From contig CADAXK010000010.1 in assembly GCA_902791865.1 (NCBI GenBank), forward strand, positions 1-64,000: 64,000 bases of DNA, in the 5' to 3' direction. The stretch is from an uncultured Bacteroidia bacterium (GTDB lineage: Bacteria; Bacteroidota; Bacteroidia; Bacteroidales; ML635J-15). The position numbers and the translations under genes are program-made. Under the pieces are notes generated by a model. The model was given only the letters and a program-made list of their open reading frames with translations, made no database searches and was not told where the DNA came from. Below are positions 42,042 to 54,800 of this stretch, one piece after another (positions within the stretch are counted from its first letter, which is position 1; each line of letters starts with the position of its first letter).

Positions 42042-42242
42042 TAATTGATAATGGATAATTATTGTAGTGGTCGTGGCGCGCCGCGACTGTACAATGTTGA
42101 GACGCGCCATGGCTCGTCTGTACAATTTGAAATCAGCAGGAAATGCCGAGAGGTTTGATTCAAAAGATTTGTAGAGATGTTGCGCGCAACATCTCTACAA
42201 TGTTGAGACGCGCATGGCACGATTGTACAATCGTTGATGTCG
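42042..42242. repeat. Cluster of palindromes with TACAA borders, including a perfect 32-bp palindrome
   Basis: After a GATAATGGATAAT unit (about 42046), this stretch has an imperfect palindrome 42062-42094 (centre GGCGCGCC), AGACGCGCCATGGCTCGTCT (42100-42119), a perfect 32-bp palindrome 42169-42200 (TTGTAGAGATGTTGCG and its complement), and a copy with CGCATGGCACGATTGTACAA (42211-42230). All end in TACAA but have different stems. They lie upstream of paralogue 3 and may be in its leader: a candidate -7 TAACTTTG (minus strand) is at 42324-42331. Confidence 0.85.
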
Positions 42243-42399
42243 CGACACGATGCCATGTGCTGAATATATGTAGATATTTTGTTCATATAATCGCAATATA
42301 AATAAAGCTAAAATAAAAGCGCGCAAAGTTAATATAAATAGGTATAGGGGAGGTGGAAGGGTAATGATATTATACATAGACGGGGAAATATTATATGAA

Positions 42400-42660
42400 A
42401 TGAGGATTCAAGGTTTGACGTTCAAAGGGTTCAATGTTCGTCCATGATTCGATGTATAGTCGTTGCGCGCAACGACTATACAATTCAAAGGGGGCAACGT
42501 TCAAGGGTTTGAAAATTTGTAGCGGCGCAATGATTTGCGCCGTCTGCAATGCGTTGCGCCGATTGCAATGTATTGCATCGATTGAGTCGCAAAATTTGAG
42601 ACGCAAAATTTGAGACGCAAAATTTGAGACGCAAAATTTTGCGTCTGTACAAGGTTTGTT
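42400..42660. repeat. Composite intergenic repeat array, second copy, plus 30-bp palindrome
   Basis: A perfect 30-bp palindrome (42453-42482: TGTATAGTCGTTGCG and its complement) is followed by GTTCAAGGGTTTGAAAATTTG, then about three 19-20-bp units with CAATGCGTTGCGCCGATTG wording (42525-42581). Four 14-bp units TTGAGACGCAAAAT (first unit has T for A; 42582-42637) end in AGACGCAAAATTTTGCGTCT (42627-42646). The order of modules equals that at 37213-37391. No credible gene in 42027-42852. Confidence 0.85.
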
Positions 42661-42749
42661 AAATCGTTGTATAACAGGTGGTTCATAATTCTAATACATT
42701 TTTCCGTACGAATAATCGTTACATAATTACATTTTTTTGCACGATAAAA

Positions 42750-42845
42750 AGTCTAACAGACTTGCAGAAGACCAGTCAGACTGTCAGACTGCTGGACTGC
42801 AAGACCGTTAGACTGTTAGACTTCAAGCCTGTTAGCCTTTTCGAC
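42750..42845. repeat. AGTCTAACAGACT-type repeat array after the giant adhesin gene
   Basis: AGTCTAACAGACT (42750-42762) is followed by imperfect units such as CAGTCAGACTGTCAGACTG and CCGTTAGACTGTTAGACTT up to the stop codon of the giant gene at 42853. These units can pair with each other and may form the 3-prime structure of the 18-kb transcript. Confidence 0.6.
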
Positions 42846-42852
42846 TTTTCGC

Positions 42853-45800
42853 CTATCTAAATATCGTCACCCTTCTTGTTGCAGTTTCGCCTTCTGCCGA
42901 GATTATGCGGATATTGTACAATCCCGGATTCCAGCCATCGCAGTTGATGGTAATGCGTTCGTCTTCGGTATTTTCAATTTCGGTGACAAGCATTCCCGAT
43001 GCGTTGAAAATCTGTACGACTGCAATGCGCTGTCCCTCAATGAAGAACTGACCGTAGGTCGGGTTCGGATAGAGTGTTAGATTGTCGGCTGTCCATTCGT
43101 CGATGGCATCACCATCTCCACTACCCTGTCCATTTTCGTCCTCGGATATAACCTCAACAAAGACGCATTCCTCATTGGAATATGTGAACATACCATACTC
43201 GCAAAGGCTTTCGACCTTATAACAATAGTTGTAGCCTGGGTTAACATTGTCGAAATAGGTTGTGTCGGTTGTCATACCAATGGCGACATCATTTCTGAAA
43301 ATCTTGTAGGTGTACGAATCGCTTGTTGCCGTCCAGTTGAGGTGTACCGAATAGCCGACTGCCTCAATCTGCAATACTGGCGATTCAGCACATACTCCAG
43401 AAACAATCTTTGTGCAGGCCGTTCCTACTACTTCGTCACAGATGCCACCTTCGAAATATGCAATGACTGTGTAGCAATATGTGACTTCGGGAACAACATT
43501 CGTATCAACGAAGCTGTCATCGTACAAAACTTCCTCAATAGCGTTGTCATCTCTGTGGATGCGGAAATACTCTACACCGACAGGCTTGTTCCATGTGAGG
43601 AATATAGACTCACCATCGTTGGTAGCTTCAACGGCAAGAGCAACGTTGCAAGGTACCGGCTCTATTTCAGCACAAACCGTGTCGGAAGCTTCAGATAGGC
43701 AGGTGTAGCCAGCCTGCGACAATGCCATTACGCAGAAGCAGTGGTTGCCGACAGGAAGTCCGTCGTAAGTGATTGTTGTTCCGCTTACGGTATCGATTGC
43801 AAACTGCGAAGCGGTGTTGAATACAAGGTACGAAACGCTTTCGTAGTTGCCAAGTTCTACAGGTTGCCATTCGAGGGTAACGGTGCGGAATGTGTCGGTT
43901 GCAATGCTGATTTGCTGTACGGCATCGCATTCGGGAGCAACAGCGGCAATGTTTACATCAATGTCGCGAGAATAAGCACCCATAACGGCTGCGCGGTACC
44001 TGATGGTTGCCGAGTAGTCGCCAGTTTCGGTTGCGCTTGCCTTTACCGAAATGTTTTCGCTGCTGTTAGGTGCTATCGAGCCACTCTTCTTGCCAGTCCT
44101 TACAACATTGTTGGTGCGACCAATCTCGTATGTTGCGATTGTGTTGCTTCCAGTCGGGTTCTGGACATCGGCGAGAAGAACGAACTTGCCTTCGCAGATA
44201 TATTCAGATGCGCAGATACCGCCTGCCAGCGACGAATTTGTAAGATTTATGTCATCAAGATAATGCGTCTTGCTTGTGTATTCGCCAGTACTGATATTAA
44301 ACTGCCTGATGTATGCCGAAGGACCGTTGTTCTGCGAGGTCTGCGAGAAGAGCCACAGGTAAGGACCGCCCGGCGACAAGTTGTCGAATGCAGAACTATA
44401 GACATTGGCGAGGTCGCTTCTTATTTGCTCGGAAGTACCGTTTTCTATGTCGATGCGGTACAGCGAGTTCCAACTACCAGCGAGCAGGCTACCGTCCTGC
44501 TTGTTGAACGAGCAGTGGCGGATTTCCTGAATGTCTGTTTCAATGCTGTCGACCAAAGTCTGGTTGTCGAGGTCGAGCTTGAAGATGATGTTGGTGCCCT
44601 CGGTGCCGTAGAAGTTGGTTCCGTCGTATGACAAGTTCCTTATTGAGCCGACATTCTCGATATAGAATGTTTCAACATACTCGCCGTTCGGGGTGTATCT
44701 GTTGAACTCGCCCGGACGCATCCACGACGATGTGTAGATGAAGAAGCCGTCGGTTGCGATTGCCTGTTCTGCGTTCTCGCGGGTTGCAAATGTCTGGATG
44801 CTGTCCCAGAGGCTGCGTGTATTGCTACGCTGCTGGATTACAGAATCCTCGACGAGAGCAAGGTTGTCGTATTCGGTGATTGAGCTCCATACCAAAGTTC
44901 CGCTACCAGTGTTGATGAGGGTTATCGAATCGCTCTGTTCAAGGTACGGGTACGATGAAACTGTCAGGCTGTCAACATCGGTTTCAATGTGTGGAGCGTT
45001 GAGCGAAATGTTGAATGCCGTATCCGACTGGATATCAACCATATTGCTGTACGAGATGTAACCAGTAGCCGAAACCCTCAGAGCCTTGCGTCCGCGGAGT
45101 ACTTCTATCGAGTATTCACCTTCGGCGTTGGTGCGAGTAACCTGATTTCCGACTGTAACTCTTGCGTTAGAAATTGGCTCGCCGCTGTTCTCGTCGGTTA
45201 CTACACCGCTTACAATTCCGCCGCAGTTGTTTGCGTAGGTGATTGTGAGGGTTACAATGCTGTCGCATCCGTGCGAGTTGGTCAATGTTACTGTATATGT
45301 GCCGGCCTCGGTGAATGTCTCGCCCTCGTAGGTGTAAGGAACGCCAGAACACATCTGAGCCGAAACTTCGCTTGTGGTGCTGTGGTTAACTACAAGGTAG
45401 AGGCTTACAACGCTGTCGCAACCTTCGGTATTTTGCAATGTGAATGTAGGAGCGTTGGTGCTGTCGGTGCTTTCGGTGTAGGTGTTGCCATCAATCCAAG
45501 TGAATGTTTCGCAAGCCTCCTGCCTGTCGATGCCTGTTACGGCGTGGTTAATTGTCAGGAACAGGTTAGCAATGCTGTCGCAGCCGTTTGCATTGGCATT
45601 TGGCAATGTAACCTGATAGTTACCGGTTTCGGTGTAGGTTGTGCCATTCCATTCGTAGCTGTCGCAAACGGTAACAGTGTCATTGCTTTCGGTTGGAGTG
45701 TTGATTGTGAGGTGAAGCGTTACAACCGAGTCACAACCTTCTGCATTGCGAAGCGTGAATGTCGGAACATCGGTACTTTCGGTGTAAGTCACGCCGTCAA

Positions 45801-48800
45801 TCCACTCGTAGCTGTCGCAAGCGGTCTGCTCATCAATACCCGTGCTGCTGTGATTTATTGTCAAGTGGAGGGTTACGACCGAGTCGCAGCCGTTGGCATT
45901 GATGAATGTCTGGGTGAAATCGCCTGTTTCGGTGTAGGTTAAATTGTTCCACTCATACGAGTCGCAGGCGGTATCGGAAAATTCGGACGAAGTCGGCTGG
46001 TTGACGGTTATGGTAATTTCTCCGCTTCCCGTACATCCGTTTGTGCCTATGCCGGTTACCGTGTAGGTTATGGTTTCTGTAGGTGTTGCTGTGATTGATG
46101 CGCCCACTGTGGTAGGCAAGCCTGTTTCGGGCGACCAGGTGTAGAAATTTCCACCTGTCGCGCTGATGGTTGTGCTTGCGCCCTGGCAGATGGTGCTGTC
46201 GGTTGCCGAGGCAATTATTTCGGGGGCAGCAATGTCCTGCGTGATTGTGATTTGTTCAGATGCCGAACAGCCGTTGCCTGCGGTTGCGGTTACGGTATAG
46301 GTGCCTGGAGCGGTTAGTGTATTTTCTGCCGTGTTCGCTCCGTTAGACCATTCGTAAGATGTGCCGCTTCCTGTTGCAGTGACATTTATCGATGTCAGCG
46401 AGCAAGTTAGGACGGTAGTATCAGAATTGTTTGTTATGCTTACCGTAGGAGCATCAGCATTTGGAGTAATCTCAATAGCCGAGGTGCTTGTACATCCGTT
46501 GTCGGCAGTTGCGGTTACGGTGTATGTACCGCCTGTGGTGATGGCGTTGGTCGCCGTAGTCACTTCGTTCGACCACAAATATGAAGTACCGGTTCCTGTT
46601 GCCTCAACATTTATCGTGGTGGTAGTACAGGTAAGCAATGCGGTTCCTGTAGTGTTGTTTATGCTTACAGCCGGTACAGTAACATCCTCAGTTATCGTAG
46701 TACTTTCAGTGTTTGAACATCCGTTCGCATCGGTAACGGTGACGATGTAGGTTCCAGCCGAAGTGATATTATTATCAGCGATTGCTCCGCCGTTTGACCA
46801 CTGATAAGCAGTTCCGCCAGTTGCCGTGAGTGAAATTTCGGTTATGGTACAAGTGATTGCCGTTTCGTTGGTGTTGTTGGTAATGGATGCGGTTGGCAAT
46901 TCATTTACCAGCAACTGTACTTGTGTAGAATTTTCGTACGGCTGACCATCGCTGCACGATGTAGCGGTAAGGCTGACTGTGTAGGTGTAAGTTCCTGCTG
47001 ATGTCGGCGCTACGGTGATTGCATCGGTTGTAATGTCGGCTGGCAGTCCTGCACCGGTGTCTGTACTTGACCATTCAACAGTGTAGCCCGTTCCTGCATT
47101 GGAAACATTTGCCTGCAGCATAGTGTTGCCGCCGACACAGATTGGCGTTACATCTGCAATTGTAATTCCTGGGGTGTCGCCGATTTCAACATTTACGCTT
47201 GCCGATGCCGAACAGTTGTTTGCATCGGTTACGGTTACAGAATATTCTGTTGCTGTGGTGAGTTGTGGCGTTGTGATGGAGCTGGTTGTTGCGCTGTTGC
47301 TCCACGAATAAGTGAAATCAGCAGTTCCGCCCTGAACATTTGCAGTGAGAGTAGTCGTTGTATTTTCGCAAACCGATGTAGGACCAGAAATAGATACCGA
47401 AAGTTCTTCGGGCTGTGTAATTGTGGTAAACGCATTCGTAGAACAGCCATTGTCATCAGTTACGGTTACGCTGTATGTCCCCGCTATAATGTCTGTGATG
47501 GTCTGAGTGGTAGCACTATTGCTCCATTGGTACTCGTAAGGTTCAGTACCACCGCTTACTACTGCGCTCGCTGTCGTCGTGGAGCCATTGCAAGCTACTG
47601 AACCTGCGTCAACAGAAACCGCTAGCACATTGGGCTGGGTGATTGTTATTTCCCTTACAACAGAACAGCTGTTGTTGTCCCTTACGGTTACGCTGTAGGT
47701 TCCTGCAACAACACCAGTCAGATTCTGGGTGTTTGCTCCGTTGTTCCACTCGTAAGTAATAGGTGTTGTTCCGCCAGTGACGGTATTTGTAATGTCTGTT
47801 GTACTGCCGTTGCAAGCGATTGTGCCTGCCGAAAGTGACGATGTAAGTTCAGCCGGTTCGTCAATGGTTATGGTTGCTGTAGCAATACAATTGTTAGCAT
47901 CAGTAACGGTTACGCTGTAGGTTCCTCCGCCTACGCCTTCAAGGTTCTGAGTGGAGGATCCGTTGTTCCAATTGTAAGTGTAATTCGGTGTTCCGCCGGC
48001 AACGGTATTTGTTATGTTGGAAGTCTGACCATTGCAGAGAATGCTGGTTGCCGAAAGCGATGTCGAGAGTGCGTTGGGCTGTGTAATTTCCAGACTTTCG
48101 ACTACAGAACAGCCGTTGTTATCCCTTACGGTTACTGTGTAAGTCCCTGCCGAAACGTCCGCAAGGTTCTGTTCGTTTGTCGAATTGCTCCAGAAATACT
48201 GGTAAGGCGCTGTACCGCCGTCGGGCGTATTTGTGATGCTGGTTGTACCACCATTGCAGGCGATTGTTGCCGGATTTGCCGAAAGCGAGGTTGTGAGTTC
48301 TTCTGGCAATGTCAATTCTATCTGCTTAGTGCTGTTGTTTCCGCACTGGTCGGTTACTGTAACAACAACAGTGGTTGCCGTTGTAATCTCAGTTCCTGCC
48401 GTTATGTTTTGAGAGACTGCGAGGTTACCGTTTGCTGTGCAGTTGTCGCTTGCAATATTGCGAACTTCGCCTGTAAGGTCGGGAACGGTGAATACGCAGT
48501 TGGTAGATGTGAGTTGGCGGTCGAGGTTGTCGTCACCGATTGTTGGTGCAGTTTCATCGCTACCGCTCACGCTCTGGGTTTTGGTAACTTCATTTCCACA
48601 AACATCGCTTATGGTGTAGGTGCGTGTGATTGTCCATCCGCAGTTGTCGGTCGTGGTGTTTGCATCTGTATGGGTAACCGATATATTACCACCGCAATCA
48701 TCGCTGTAAAGGTCTGCAACATCATCGTCGCTCATAAGACCGCTTACATCGGCATTGGCGAAGCAGTTGTTCTGCGCTATAATATTCGCCGGCCAAGTGC

Positions 48801-51800
48801 CTGAAAGCGTTGGTGCGCTCTGGTCGCTACCGCTTACGCTCTGCGTTATGGTTGTACTGTTCGTGCCACAAGCATTAGTTATTGTGTAAGTACGTGTGAT
48901 TGTCCAACCGCAGTTGTCGGTCAATGTGTTTGCATCACTATGGCTGACTGTTACCGAACCACCACAACCGTCAATGTATTGGGCGGCCGCTTCGTCATCG
49001 CTAATAAGACCGCTAAGGTCTGCATTTGCAAAGCAGTTGTCCTGTCCGGTGATATTGTCAGGCCATGTGCCAGCAAGTGCCGGTTCGCTCTGGTCGCTAC
49101 CACTAACGCTCATAGTGTTGGTAGTTTCGTTTCCACAAGCATCTCTTATAGTATAGGTACGCGTGATTGTCCAACCACAGTTGTCCGTTAATGTGCTTGC
49201 ATCGCTGTGGCTGACTGTTACCGTACCACCGCAACCATCGCTGTAGAGACCGGCAACATTATCATCGCTCATGAGACCGCTTATGTCAGCATTGGCGAAG
49301 CAGTTGTCCTGACCTGTGATGTTTGCAGGCCACGTGCCAGTAAGTTCTGGTGCGCTCTGGTCGCTACCGCTTACACTCATAGTCGGATTTGGTTCTACTG
49401 TATTTCCGTATGGGTCTTGTATTGTGTATGTTCTGGTAATTGTCCATCCACAGTTGTCGGTTGATGTGTTTGCATCGGTGTGCGAAACTGTAATTCCGCT
49501 ACAATCCTCGTACAATGCTTCAACTGCATCGTTGCTCAACAATCCGCTTATATCTGCATTTGCGAAACAGTTGTTCTGACCTGTGATGTTTGAAGGCCAA
49601 GTACCAGTAAGTTCTGGTACTGTCTGGTCGTTTACGTTTACAGTTGTGCTTGTGCTTGCCGTACAACCGTTGCTATCCGTTATAGTTACATTATATGTTC
49701 CAGCTTGCGCATTAAGTGTCTGTTCGGTGCTATTGTCCTGCCACCTAAATGTATATGGTGCCCTACCATTGGAAACATTGGCAGTGAAAGTTGTTGTTGC
49801 ACCGTTACAGAGGATTTCACCTGCCGTAACTTCAACAGTCGGGTTTTCAACCTTGGTGATTGCTATGCTTGTTTCGTTAGTACAACCATTTGAACCAGTA
49901 GCCGTTACGGTGTAGGTATCAGGAGTTGTCACTGTAGTTGCAGCATTGGTTTCGCCATTTGACCAAACATACGAAGCGCCATTGCCAGTTGCCGTAAGTG
50001 CTATCGATGTACGGTTACAGTTGAGTTCGGTTTCGGTATTATCAATTGTAACGGTTGGCGCTGTCTTATCTTCAGTTATAGTCTGTGCCGCATCTGTCGA
50101 ACATCCGTGTGCATCGGTAACTACTACCGTATATGAACCTGGGGATGTAACCTCTGTTGTATTATTCGACCCACTATTGCTCCAACTATAAGTATAATCT
50201 TCAGTTCCGCCAGTTGGAGTTGCTGTAAGTGTTGATGATAAATTGCTACATGTAAGAGTAGTATTTGTAGCCGAAATGCTTGCCGAAAGTGCTGCGGTCG
50301 GACCTGTTACCGTTGCATTTGCGCTTGCCGTACAGCCGTTGCCGTCTGTTACGGTTACGCTGTATGTCCCAGCACCAACACCTGTAATGTTCTGACCGCT
50401 TTGTGAATTGCTCCATGTATAGGTGTAGCCCATTGCCATTGAACCTCCGTCTGCATTTGCGGTAAGGGTTGCGGTATTATCGCCAAAGCACTGTACTTGG
50501 GTATCGCCCGAAACTGAAACCGTAAGTTGTGTATTTACAACAATGTTCTTCGAGGCAGCTACCGAACAATTGTTTGCATCGGTGACGGTGACGGTGTAAG
50601 TAGTGGTTGCGGTAGGCGAAACTGTGATTGAGGATGTGCTTTCACCGCTGCTCCAAACGTAAGTGTAGTCTGTCGTACCACCGTTTGCACTTGCTGTCAA
50701 TGTTGTTTCATCACCGTAGCAATTTGGATTGTTTCCATTGATAGTTACCGTGAGTTCGGTTGGTGCGGTGAGCGTCTGCGAAACTGTTGCAGTACACATT
50801 GCCGCATCGGTAACGGTCACGGCGTATTCACCAGCACCGAGATTGTTCACTCGTGCGGTAGTTTGGGCATCAGGAGTATTCCAGTTGTATGTGTATGTGC
50901 CTGCACCGCCTGCTGCCGTTACTTCCACATAGCCGTTGTTTGCACCGTAGCAGCCGTTGCTAAATTCGTTGATGGTTGCCGTAAGTGCTGGATACATTGT
51001 AAGGTGCAGATAAACTATGCTGTCCTTGTCGGTTCCTAAGGTGAATGTTTCTTCGTAGTCGCCAGTTGCAGTTAATGTCTGAGTACCGAATGTGTATTGC
51101 TCACCGCAGTAGTTTACTGTATCGTAGGCATAAATGGTTGATACCTTTACACAGCGAACATTGTAGCCGTTTACGGTTTCGTTATCGCTAGTAGCAAGTT
51201 CAGTACGATTTGTGTATAGATAACGAGTGTAAATATTGGTTTCGTTGAACTGGGTTGCTGACCAGAATGCCACTTCCTGACCAAAAACATAGTAGTTTTG
51301 ATAGTAAACGCCAGAAGGCACAGCATTGAAACCACTATAGCCAAAACTCTTATCACTCAACATATCGCAACTAACATAATTACAAATCCAAGTGCTAGCA
51401 CTACCAGCCAGCTTTGAACCAGTTTTTGTTGAACCTAGAGCTGTTTCCAGCTGCGTCCATTCGGCGTTGCTCGGCAAATGCCAGCCATCGGGGCAAATGC
51501 CCTGTACTCCGCTAGGATTAGCATCACTACTATTTCCTCCGTTCATTGCAGCCTTCCAGTTGTAGAGATAACCGTATGTTTCAGCATTACTCTCATCGCC
51601 ATTCGGATAGTAGCAATATGCAACAGTGGAACTTGTGTCATTTCCAATAGAAAGATCTCCTGCATATCTCAAGTTTTCCGCCATCCATGTCTGGTCGCCA
51701 ATTTTAATTGTCTTGTAGTCGGTATTATCGCGGACATCCTTGAAATGTCCGTAAGTGTAGAATGAAATGGTGTCGCCCCTACTAGAACCGTACTCGTCCC

Positions 51801-54800
51801 CCGATTCAGCCACAGCCCAATACAAGGTTTTTGGAAGAAGGCCGTAAACATTAATAGTAATGGTACTGTCACTATTGCTGAAAATTACCTCTTCATTAGC
51901 TTCGGCAAGACTGCTTCTCTCGGTACCAATGTAGAACTTGTTGGTATTAATTTCACCTATTGCCTCGACTGATGCTTTAAGGCTTACAGATGTAGTATCG
52001 CGCCAAACTGGGTAATACATTGTTACATTGGGTGGTCCCAAAGTCCTGAAACTGCGTAGCGTGCCATAGCTTACACCATCATTGTTAGCAGCAAATGCCT
52101 TGAAGTAGTATCTTCTTCCCGATTCAAGATTGGAAATTGAAGCTGTGAACTCATCAGTATTGTCGGTGCTTGCTATCGAATCGGTAAGATTTTCGCTGTC
52201 GCTACCATAGATGAATCCGCGAGCAGTAACATCAGAAATACCGCTGCTTGCTATTTTACCCTGTAATGTTGCTGTAGTAGTTGTAATATTGGTAGCTGAA
52301 TTGGTCATCACTGTAGGTGATTTCTGGAAAATTGCACGGACAGAAAGTCCAAAATAACGATAAATTCCATCAACATGGTAATTATTAGTAAACATGGCTA
52401 TTGTTGAAGACATAATCGGCTCTTGTCCAAGTGTATTCGACCAATAGTAAGCAACTGTACCATCACTAATTAAGGTGCTTTCATGATATAAGCCGGAAGC
52501 AGGCAAGAAAATGCTATTGCCGTTTCTACCAGTAACACGATAACCGCCTATGCCGTTCGGCTCATCCCAAACCCAAGTACAATTATCTACAAGTTCACTT
52601 ATTTCATCATGCATAGGCATTCTCCAGCCTGTACCCCAGTTAGTTGCAGCTACATCGTCTTCCAATTCCAAAGTGGTAAGGTTATCAACAAAACCGTTTT
52701 CACCGTATGCCGCATCGGTACAATACTTTGTAAACCTTACATTATCATCTGTTGTCCCTGTTGCATGCTGGTATGTACTCCAAGTATATTCACTCTTTGG
52801 TTCTGTTTCGCCCCAAGCATAATAGTCGCCAAAGCCTTCGGGAGTGCTTGCGCCAACATTGGTTGTCGCCCACAATGTACCGCTTGGCAAACCCAAATCA
52901 ACATATCCGTAATTATTATACACCCCACTTGGTATCATAAATGCCTTTACATCTCCATACATTGTTTCTCCGTTAATTGTTGCATACGCCTTGAAGTAAT
53001 AAGTCGTGGCGGTGGTAAGGTCGGAAAGCGTGTAGGTAAAATCGGCGGTATTGTCGGTGCTTTGCAAATTCTGGCTAAGGTTCTCGCTATCGGTACCGAA
53101 CATAAATCCGCGGGCGGTAATTCCCGAACTTGCTGCATTGGATATGCTACCATTCAAGACTGCAGATGTAGGTGTTATATTGGTTGCATTATTTGTCGCA
53201 ACTATTATATCCAGATTCTTTACACAACGGACAGCATATCCTGTGCTCTTGGTAGCATTGCCCGGGCTTACATAGGTTTCGGTGTTGGTGATGGTGTTGT
53301 TATTTGCGTTATAACTATTGCGCTCTGTAGCTGTCCAGAATGTGGCGTTGATACCGAAATTGTTGTAAGGGTCGCTGTAGTCGCCAGCAGGCAAAGCATT
53401 GAAACCGCTTTTACCAAAGTAAACAGACTCTGTAAGGGTACCTGTTTGCCAGTATTGGTCTTCTCCTGCCGGCTGTCCTGAAAGCATAGCACCTGCATTT
53501 CCTGTTCCACCTAAATAATCTGACAACTGCGTCCATTCGGCATTGCTCGGCAAATGCCATCCGTTAGGACAAATACCCTGCACACCGCTCGGATTATCCG
53601 AACTGCTGCTTGCTCCATTCATTGCTGCAGCCCAGTTGTAGAGGTAACCGTATTCATCGGTATTTGCCTCATCACCATTTACATAATAATAGTAGGGGTC
53701 AGTCTCACTTGTTGTCGTGCCCAACGAAAGTCCCTGACCAACAGACTTCAAGTTCTGCGCCATCCAAGTCTGGTCTCCAATCTGTATTGTGTAGTAATGG
53801 GTGTAATCGCTGCTGTCTGTCATTGTGCCGTAGGTAAGGAACTCAAGGGTATCGCTGCGGGTTGTACCGTAGTCGTTGGTAACCTCGGCTACATAGTAGT
53901 ACTTGGTTTCGGCAGCAAGGTCGTGAAGATTGACAGAATAATTGTCATTATCCTCGTCGTAATAGATATAACTGGAAAGGCTAAGGTTGTTGCGCTCGGT
54001 GCCGTAGTAAAATGCATTTTCCAACTCGTTGAAATCCTCTTCCTCGTTAAGTGTGATGTCAAATAGGATAGTGGCAGAGTTGTCGGTACGCCACATTGGG
54101 TACTTAGCAACTACCACAGGTGCGCCAAGTGCCTTGTGTGTCATAATATCGCCGTACTCGGTGCCATCGGCAGTGGTGGCGTAGGCGCGGTAATATATCA
54201 TGGTGCCTTCAGGAATGTTTGCAAGCGGATACGAGAATGCCCTACCATCAAAGAAAGTGTGGTTTAGGTTGGTACTCTGTACAGTTGTGACATTTTCCGA
54301 AAGGTCGGCACTGGTGGTGCTGTACTGGAAGCCATAGTCGTAGGCGTAGGTTGTACCCTCAGTATCGTTGTCGAACTCTCCTGTTAGGTTTATAACCGAA
54401 TCCTGCGAAGCGTCGCCAGTATAGACAGGTATGTGCTTAGGTGCAATTACCCTAACGACGAAAGTCTTTGTATATCCGTCATAGTCGGCAGTGATTTGCA
54501 CATCAATGTCGTCTTCGCCGCTTGCTGGACGGGTTACTGTTGCCGTACCGCCGGATATTGATATGGCATTGTCGTTCGATGCCCAGGTTATTTGCCGCCC
54601 ATCGATTGAGGTTGGCATAGTGAAGTCTTCCCATACGCCGAAAACGCTCTGGTGTGGACCTAAATATATAGGTATACGCGCAACAATTGTCTGCGAGGTT
54701 TCGGTAATGTACTGTGGCTTGGGGTATAAGTCTTCGGTGAAATCCCAGTATTGGGACGAAAGCGAACCGCTCAACTGCGAGCCTGTGATTTCGGCGGTTG

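Noticed and set aside
42541..42650. Possible CRISPR array at the 14-bp and 19-20-bp tandem units
   Set aside because: Units are contiguous without unique spacers, far shorter than CRISPR repeats, and no cas gene is near.
43741..44631. Plus-strand ORF of 296 codons opposite the giant adhesin
   Set aside because: It is antisense to a clearly coding, repeat-rich gene; its product is Cys/Val-rich with no domain, as expected for a shadow of Thr/Asn-rich sequence.
44989..45942. Plus-strand ORF of 317 codons opposite the CDSYEW repeats
   Set aside because: Its repeated Cys/Val/Ala motifs mirror the five CDSYEW units on the minus strand; no independent signal.
52609..53481. Plus-strand ORF of 290 codons
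   Set aside because: Lies antisense to FISUMP domains; composition is biased (Cys/Ile) and no promoter or domain is seen.
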